A DNA stretch of 64,000 nucleotides from Collinsella ureilytica. Its GTDB lineage: Bacteria > Actinomycetota > Coriobacteriia > Coriobacteriales > Coriobacteriaceae. The stretch is from NCBI RefSeq assembly GCF_019795105.1, contig NZ_JAIMFO010000007.1:62001-126000 (forward strand), read 5' to 3'. Under the pieces are notes generated by a model that had not been told where the DNA came from, did not search any database, and saw only the letters and a list, made by a program, of their open reading frames with translations. The position numbers were made by a program, and so were the translations under genes. Below are positions 59,441 through 64,000 of this stretch, piece by piece. How positions within the stretch are numbered: position 1 is the stretch's first letter; the number at the start of each line of letters is the position of its first letter.

Positions 59441-59635
59441 ATGTCAAATCTGAATACGATCAGTCGTCGTAGGGCTATTTCATTTCTACTTGGTGCAGGG
59501 CTCTCAGTCTTTTCACTGAGAGTGTGGGGCGATACTGTTTCCGATTACGCTTTTTACGAAATAATTTGTGGATTGCAAGATCGATTTGTAATTAATAAAT
59601 ATAAGAATAGTATTTCCCGTACGTATTCAACTTGA
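59441..59635 (+). CDS. Short hypothetical protein with Tat-like signal
   Basis: The 64-residue ORF has GGAG 7 nt before its ATG. Residues 8-29 read as a twin-arginine-like signal (SRRRAISFLLGAGLSVFSL). Only about 35 residues follow before the TGA, with A+T-rich codons. It could be the remnant of a longer exported protein or a genuine small secreted peptide. No family is recognised. Its stop lies 30 nt before the next gene. Confidence 0.45.
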   Translation: MSNLNTISRRRAISFLLGAGLSVFSLRVWGDTVSDYAFYEIICGLQDRFVINKYKNSISRTYST

Positions 59636-59664
59636 AGGTGAGGTCAGCCGAGCTCGTGGCCGGT

Positions 59665-60738
59665 ATGAATGAAAAAGACTATTACGCTTTGTTGGGCGTG
59701 CCCCACGATGCAGATAAGCGGGCAATTCAGAAGGCGTTTCAGGCAAAGGCTCGCACCCTTCATCCTGATGTCAACCATGCTCCTGATGCTGAGGAGCGAT
59801 TTAAAGAAGTCTCTGAGGCCTACGCTGTCTTATCTGATGATGCGAAGCGTGCTCGTTATGATGCTATGCGTTCAGGCTCGCCCTTTGTGGGAACTCCCGG
59901 CCGTGCTTCTCAAGGTTTTGGTGGAGGAGACGGGTTTGGTGGCTTTCCATTCGGAATGCCCTTTGATATGTCGGGCTTTTCTCAGCCACGTGCTGTCTAT
60001 AGCCCCCGTGCTGGTGCAGATATAGTGATTGAGCTCGATCTGTCTCCTGCCGAAGCGCGCGCAGGAGTTCGTCGCGGGCTTACGTATCAAAAATATGAGT
60101 CCTGTGAGGTCTGTGGCGGCTCAGGCTCCACCTCATCTGAGCATGCACATCCTTGTCCTACCTGTTCTGGAACTGGTTCTATTTCTGTTGATCTTTCATT
60201 TTTGTTTGGCGGGGGAGCCGCTCAGATGCGCTGCCCGGAATGTGGCGGCTCTGGGCGTGTTATCCAAGAGCCCTGCTCGGCATGTGCCGGTACCGGTCGG
60301 CATGCGGTTACGTCTGAGCTGGTTGTTGAGTTTGCTGCTGACACCCACGATGGTGATGTCATTCGTCGGCGTGGTGAGGGGCATGCAGGAACCAATGGGG
60401 CGGCACCCGGAGATCTTATCGTTCGTGCCCGTGTTGCTGCTGAGCGCCTTGAAGGCAGAGCGCTCAGGGGCTTTAGTTTGACCGGTATCGCATTGCCGTT
60501 CTTAGGACTTGGATTAATTCCTGGCATGGCTCCCATATTGGTGATGATGAGCCTGATTCCTTTGATTGCAGGTATTGCAGGAATCTTGAGCGCCGAGCCC
60601 TTTCGTCGTCCCTTGCTCTGGTGGCGGCGCGGTGCAAAGACGCTGTTGCAAGGTGCGGCCAATAGCCTTATGTGGGCTTTCATCTTAGCTACGCTCTCTA
60701 CGTGCATGCATCCGGGCGTCAATCGTTTTGGCTCGTAG
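59665..60738 (+). CDS. Membrane-anchored DnaJ-like co-chaperone
   Basis: The 357-residue protein begins with a complete J domain (DYYALLGV, HPD at 33-35), then a Gly/Phe-rich linker and a DnaJ zinc domain with four CxxC pairs (147/150, 164/167, 190/193, 204/207). After a short part of the substrate-binding region (to about residue 260) the usual second C-terminal domain is missing. It is replaced by strongly hydrophobic segments (about 272-309 and 327-347). It should recruit DnaK to the membrane. The ATG at 59665 has a weak ribosome site; GTG 59656 and TTG 59632 are in-frame alternatives. Canonical dnaJ follows. Confidence 0.82.
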   Translation: MNEKDYYALLGVPHDADKRAIQKAFQAKARTLHPDVNHAPDAEERFKEVSEAYAVLSDDAKRARYDAMRSGSPFVGTPGRASQGFGGGDGFGGFPFGMPFDMSGFSQPRAVYSPRAGADIVIELDLSPAEARAGVRRGLTYQKYESCEVCGGSGSTSSEHAHPCPTCSGTGSISVDLSFLFGGGAAQMRCPECGGSGRVIQEPCSACAGTGRHAVTSELVVEFAADTHDGDVIRRRGEGHAGTNGAAPGDLIVRARVAAERLEGRALRGFSLTGIALPFLGLGLIPGMAPILVMMSLIPLIAGIAGILSAEPFRRPLLWWRRGAKTLLQGAANSLMWAFILATLSTCMHPGVNRFGS

Positions 60739-60837
60739 GCAATCAACAAGGTAATAAGTTGGGTATACAAGCTTTTGTGAGCATACTGCCTGCTGTTTTT
60801 TCTACATGAGTTCTGCAGGATGAAAAGGAGCGCCGCT

Positions 60838-61977
60838 GTGTCGCAGACAAGGGATTATTACGAGGTATTAGGTGTTGATCGCGAGGCTGATCAGCGAACG
60901 ATCAAACGAGCCTTTCTGCGCCGTGCTCGTGAAGTTCATCCAGATGTGAATCAGGCTGCCGATGCCGAAGAGCGATTTAAAGAAGTGAACGAAGCATATT
61001 CGGTTCTTTCTGATGAGCAAAAACGTGCTCGGTATGACCGGTATGGTTCGGTTGATGGCTCGGGCATGGGTTCTGGCTATGTAGATATCTCCGATATCTT
61101 TGGTGGTATGGGGATGGACGATATCTTCTCTTCCTTTTTTGGAGGTGGAGCGCAGACCAGATCCGCGCGTCGTACTCACGGGCGTGATATGGCCGTCTCG
61201 CTTACGGTTAGTCTCGAAGAGGCGGCAGCTGGTACAACAAAGACGGTCATCTATGATCGCTTGGCTCCTTGTGAGGCGTGTGAGGGGAGCGGAAAGCCGG
61301 AAGGAGCAGAGGAGCGGCCGTGTCCTACCTGTCATGGTTCAGGCTTTGTTACCACGGCACAGCGTTCAATCTTTGGCACGGTGCAATCAAGCGCTCCCTG
61401 CCCTGATTGTGACGGTTCAGGCTCGGTGATCGATACTCCCTGTGAAGAATGCTCTGGCCAAGGTTGGGTACCTACGCACGAGAGGATTGAGGTTAAGATT
61501 CCTGCCGGCATCTCTACGGGTCGTCAACTTAGAGTACAGGGTGGTGGAGAGGCAGGATATCGCGGGGCTCCTGCTGGTGATCTGCTGGTAACCATTGAGG
61601 TGGCTGAGCACGAGCGCTTCCAGCGCCACCACGACGATTTGATCTTTGATCTTACGATTTCAATGGCAGATGCTGCGCTCGGTCATACGGTTACCATCGA
61701 TGGCATCTTGGAAGGCGAGTGCATTGAGTTTGATATTGCTCCAGGTACGCAGGTGGGAGATACCGTCATTCGTGACGGCTATGGCATGCCCCGTTTAGGT
61801 GGAGGCGGCTCTCGCGGTCGGTTGATCGCACGTATTTTTGTAGAGATTCCCCGTAAGCTTTCTGCAGATGCTCGTCGTCTCTTAGAAGAGTTTCAAGTGG
61901 CAATGGGCGAGCACGATGCTCATAAGCCTACGGTCGGGGAGCGTATTCGCCACGCCATTGATGACATGATTGAGTAG
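60838..61977 (+). CDS. dnaJ: Chaperone protein DnaJ
   Basis: Co-chaperone stimulating DnaK. The 379-residue product has the J domain (DYYEVLGV, then HPDVN), a Gly-rich linker, the four-repeat zinc domain (CEACEGSG, CPTCHGSG, CPDCDGSG, CEECSGQG) and both C-terminal substrate-binding domains. The GTG at 60838 lies 7 nt after AAGGAG. An ATG at 60820 would overlap that site. No CIRCE or HAIR operator was seen in the 99-nt gap. dnaK and grpE are not in this window. Confidence 0.94.
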   Translation: MSQTRDYYEVLGVDREADQRTIKRAFLRRAREVHPDVNQAADAEERFKEVNEAYSVLSDEQKRARYDRYGSVDGSGMGSGYVDISDIFGGMGMDDIFSSFFGGGAQTRSARRTHGRDMAVSLTVSLEEAAAGTTKTVIYDRLAPCEACEGSGKPEGAEERPCPTCHGSGFVTTAQRSIFGTVQSSAPCPDCDGSGSVIDTPCEECSGQGWVPTHERIEVKIPAGISTGRQLRVQGGGEAGYRGAPAGDLLVTIEVAEHERFQRHHDDLIFDLTISMADAALGHTVTIDGILEGECIEFDIAPGTQVGDTVIRDGYGMPRLGGGGSRGRLIARIFVEIPRKLSADARRLLEEFQVAMGEHDAHKPTVGERIRHAIDDMIE

Positions 61978-61982
61978 AGTCT

Positions 61983-63287
61983 ATGCTACCGTGCGTGAGC
62001 GTTATTAATTTAGGCTGCCGTGTTAATCGTGTTGAGACCGATCGCATTGCAGCTGATTTTGCTTCAGCTGGATTTCCAATCGTTGAGGATCTTCACGCTG
62101 ACCTCGTGGTAATTAATACCTGTGCGGTAACAGGGGAGGCAGAGGCAAAAACACGGAAGGCAATTCGGCGAGCCTTGAATCTTCCACGAACTCCGCTCGT
62201 TATTGCAACGGGATGTGCGGTCAATCTTCATGCTGAGGCCTTGCGAAGTCTTTCACATCGCGTCATAGCCGAGCCGATAAAAACACGAGTTGTTTCTGCT
62301 GCTCGTAAGGCCTTGAGCCTTAATGAAATGTCACATCCAGATGCGCCTACATCGTATATGCCATCTGGTGAGCTTGCTTCTGGTGAGCGAGCGGGGCTGA
62401 TCCGTCGGGCACGTCCTGGGGTTAAGATTCAAGATGGCTGCAATCATCGGTGTAGCTTTTGTATCGTCTGGAAGGCTCGAGGTCCTGAGCGCTCAGAGCC
62501 GCTTGAATCAGTGTTGAGCGAAATTGACGCGTTAGTCGATGCAGGCGCTGCTGAGGTGGTGCTTACCGGTGTCAATCTTGGAGCATATCGCGGTCTTGAC
62601 GCTCAAGGCAGACAGAGATCCTTAGCCCAGCTCATTCAAGAAATCTTAAGTCGTACGCAGGTTGGCCGCGTGCGCATTTCTTCCATTGAGCCTATGGATA
62701 TTGATGATGAGCTGATCGAGCTTATGGGCAGCGAGAGTGAGAGGATCGCTCCATTTTTACATCTTCCGATTCAATCAGGAAGCACGACCGTGCTTCGTCG
62801 TATGGCACGTCCCTATACCGATACTGATCTTTTGCAGCTCGTTGATGCTATTCGCTCCTCAGTGCCCCAAATTGCGCTATCAGCAGATGTGATCTTAGGC
62901 TTTCCAGGCGAAACTGATGAAGAGTTTGCCTCGACGCATGCCTTTTGTGAACGCGTTGGGTTTTCTCGGCTTCATGTGTTTCGCTATAGCCCACGTCCGG
63001 GCACGGTAGCTGCTAATCGTCAAGATCAAGTAGAGCCAGCACTTGCAGCGTCTCGTGCTGCTGCTATTCGTGAGCTTGCTCAAACTATGACGCTTTCAGA
63101 TGCGAAAAAGCGTATTGGAACCGTGGAGTACGCAGCAATTGAGGATGGACGTTGCGGGACGCTCGGCTCATTTCATCGTGTTCGTATAGAAGGCACGGAA
63201 GAGCTGTCGCTCAACCATTTGATTCCCGTTGCTATCATAGGATGTGATGAATCAGGTGTGCTCATAGGAATGCCTGCACACGTATGA
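61983..63287 (+). CDS. mtaB: MiaB-like tRNA methylthiotransferase, MtaB type
   Basis: Radical SAM enzyme adding a methylthio group, in the MtaB branch to t6A37 of tRNA. The 434-residue product has the N-terminal UPF0004 domain (NLGCRVNRVETDRI and NTCAVTGEAEAKTRKAIR, cluster-binding cysteines), the radical SAM motif Cys153, Cys157, Cys160 (IQDGCNHRCSFCIVWKARG) and a C-terminal TRAM-like end. NLGCRVN with VTGEAEAK fits MtaB better than MiaB. dnaJ-(rsmE)-mtaB is a common Gram-positive order; rsmE is absent between them here. Confidence 0.88.
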   Translation: MLPCVSVINLGCRVNRVETDRIAADFASAGFPIVEDLHADLVVINTCAVTGEAEAKTRKAIRRALNLPRTPLVIATGCAVNLHAEALRSLSHRVIAEPIKTRVVSAARKALSLNEMSHPDAPTSYMPSGELASGERAGLIRRARPGVKIQDGCNHRCSFCIVWKARGPERSEPLESVLSEIDALVDAGAAEVVLTGVNLGAYRGLDAQGRQRSLAQLIQEILSRTQVGRVRISSIEPMDIDDELIELMGSESERIAPFLHLPIQSGSTTVLRRMARPYTDTDLLQLVDAIRSSVPQIALSADVILGFPGETDEEFASTHAFCERVGFSRLHVFRYSPRPGTVAANRQDQVEPALAASRAAAIRELAQTMTLSDAKKRIGTVEYAAIEDGRCGTLGSFHRVRIEGTEELSLNHLIPVAIIGCDESGVLIGMPAHV

Positions 63288-63297
63288 GGGGGACTCA

Positions 63298-64000
63298 GTG
63301 GATGTAACGACCGTTCGCTTACATATTCCAACAGGAATTGATCCAGCAGATATTACCGGCCCTCATGATGCGGTCTTGCGAGCGCTCGAAGCTCAAACGG
63401 ATGCCTCCTTAGTGGTGCGAGGAAGCGATATTGTCATTTCGGGCATGACTGATGAGGTCGAGACGCTCTATCGCTTGTTTACCCAGCTCTTTCAATCAGC
63501 TAAAGATTCAACACCTATAGCTCCTGATGACGCTGTCTTGCTTTTAGGCGATATTCGTGCTCATGAAAGTTTTGCAGCTGGCCAAGCAGACGATGTGCTT
63601 TTAACGTTTCGCGGGCGGGCAATTCGTCCGAAAACCCTTGGCCAGCGCAGATATGTTGAGGCCATTCGTTCGCATACCATCACGTTTTGTACAGGGCCTG
63701 CAGGTACGGGAAAGACCTATCTAGCCATGGCTATGGCGCTTGGTGCCTTAAAGCGGCGAGAAGTTGGCAAAATCGTTCTTACACGTCCGGTTGTAGAAGC
63801 AGGGGAGAGCTTAGGCTTTTTGCCCGGAACGTTAGAAGAAAAAATCGATCCGTATATTCGCCCTTTACTGGATGCTTTGTTTGATCTCACTGATCGGGAG
63901 CGTGCTCAAGAGCAGCTTGAGCGAGGCATGATTGAAATTGCTCCCTTAGCATATATGCGCGGACGTACCTTAAATGATGCCTTTGTCATCTTAGATGAGG
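63298..64000 (+). CDS. phoH: PhoH-like ATPase (partial, runs off the right edge)
   Basis: The GTG at 63298 follows GAGGGGG, and 234 codons are visible. After an N-terminal KH-like region come Walker A GPAGTGKT (133-140), the family motif VLTRPVVEAGESLGFLPG, AYMRGRTLNDAFVILDE with Walker B, then the window ends. PhoH/YbeZ-type proteins are predicted RNA-related helicases that often neighbour ybeY and era. Those genes would be expected to the right. Confidence 0.93.
   Translation, partial: MDVTTVRLHIPTGIDPADITGPHDAVLRALEAQTDASLVVRGSDIVISGMTDEVETLYRLFTQLFQSAKDSTPIAPDDAVLLLGDIRAHESFAAGQADDVLLTFRGRAIRPKTLGQRRYVEAIRSHTITFCTGPAGTGKTYLAMAMALGALKRREVGKIVLTRPVVEAGESLGFLPGTLEEKIDPYIRPLLDALFDLTDRERAQEQLERGMIEIAPLAYMRGRTLNDAFVILDE

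Larger units (their letters stand above)
58979..59664 (+). other. A+T-rich island between hemW and the DnaJ genes
   Basis: This 0.69-kb stretch is clearly richer in A and T than everything else in the window (about two-thirds by eye). It carries a broken small membrane gene and a short Tat-like ORF, plus a perfect palindrome and a 9-nt direct repeat (TGCGATAAG at 59011 and 59042). It has no transposase or tRNA attachment site. It looks like acquired or decaying DNA, or a poorly conserved small-protein locus. Confidence 0.6.

Noticed and set aside
60739-60837. CIRCE or HAIR heat-shock operator before dnaJ
   Set aside because: Neither the TTAGCACTC/GAGTGCTAA nor the CTTGAGT/ACTCAAG inverted repeat is present.

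Overview
The window reads as an uninterrupted chromosomal segment from an actinobacterium of the class Coriobacteriia. Moderate G+C (near 50 percent by eye), an actinobacterial mIHF gene, PyrR/PyrK/PyrDB-type pyrimidine genes and the separate formate-THF ligase plus cyclohydrolase genes suggest the family Atopobiaceae (Atopobium/Lancefieldella-like). The family is an inference from content only. Nearly every gene is a core gene on the + strand, with short spacers and many 4-17 nt overlaps. No insertion sequence, prophage, CRISPR array, rRNA or replication origin was seen.

Layout. 1-3.1 kb: edge of a minus-strand gene, mscL, tRNA-Gly/tRNA-Pro (minus), gdhA, tRNA-Leu. 3.1-9.4 kb: protein quality control (tig-clpP-clpX) and valS. 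9.4-12.2 kb: a two-gene ABC exporter whose candidate promoter contains an 11-G tract. 12.3-17.8 kb: a one-carbon/folate cluster (fhs, fchA, folD, 5-formyl-THF cyclo-ligase, folC), meeting a minus-strand DUF438/hemerythrin/PAS gene tail to tail with a 98-nt overlap. 19.5-25.1 kb: nitroreductase, a secreted coiled-coil/RlpA protein (minus), a zinc-ribbon membrane protein, thrS without TGS domain, and a Cys/Met-metabolism PLP-fold protein lacking its lysine. 25.4-29.6 kb: guaB of an unusual subtype and leuS. 29.6-41.1 kb: the translation/transcription run rimP-nusA-infB-rbfA-nrnA-truB-ribF-dnaG-rpoD. 41.3 kb: tRNA-Asn as a complete single-gene unit. 41.7-47.2 kb: pyrR-pyrB-pyrC-pyrK-pyrD-pyrF behind a transcription attenuator. 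47.3-49.8 kb: mihF-gmk-rpoZ-thiI. 50-54.3 kb: comEA-comEC-holA, with the comEA ribosome site buried in a perfect hairpin. 54.4-59 kb: rpsT (minus), lepA, dusB, hemW. 59-59.7 kb: an A+T-rich island with a broken small membrane gene and a short Tat-like ORF. 59.7-64 kb: a membrane-anchored DnaJ paralogue, canonical dnaJ, mtaB-type methylthiotransferase and the start of phoH.

How the genes fit together. The folate cluster gives formate to 10-formyl-THF (Fhs), to methenyl-THF (FchA), to methylene-THF (FolD). FolD has lost two residues needed for cyclohydrolase activity, so FchA probably does that step alone. The pyr cluster covers de novo UMP synthesis except carbamoyl-phosphate synthase and pyrE, which are not in the window. 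rimP to rbfA is the classical nusA-infB region, here without ylxR and with an extra zinc-finger-like tail on NusA. The region holds several candidate cis-regulatory devices: the poly-G promoter, terminator-type leaders before rimP and pyrR, the comEA hairpin and a palindrome before clpP. A recurring extended -10 promoter form (TGnTAnnnT) is also visible.
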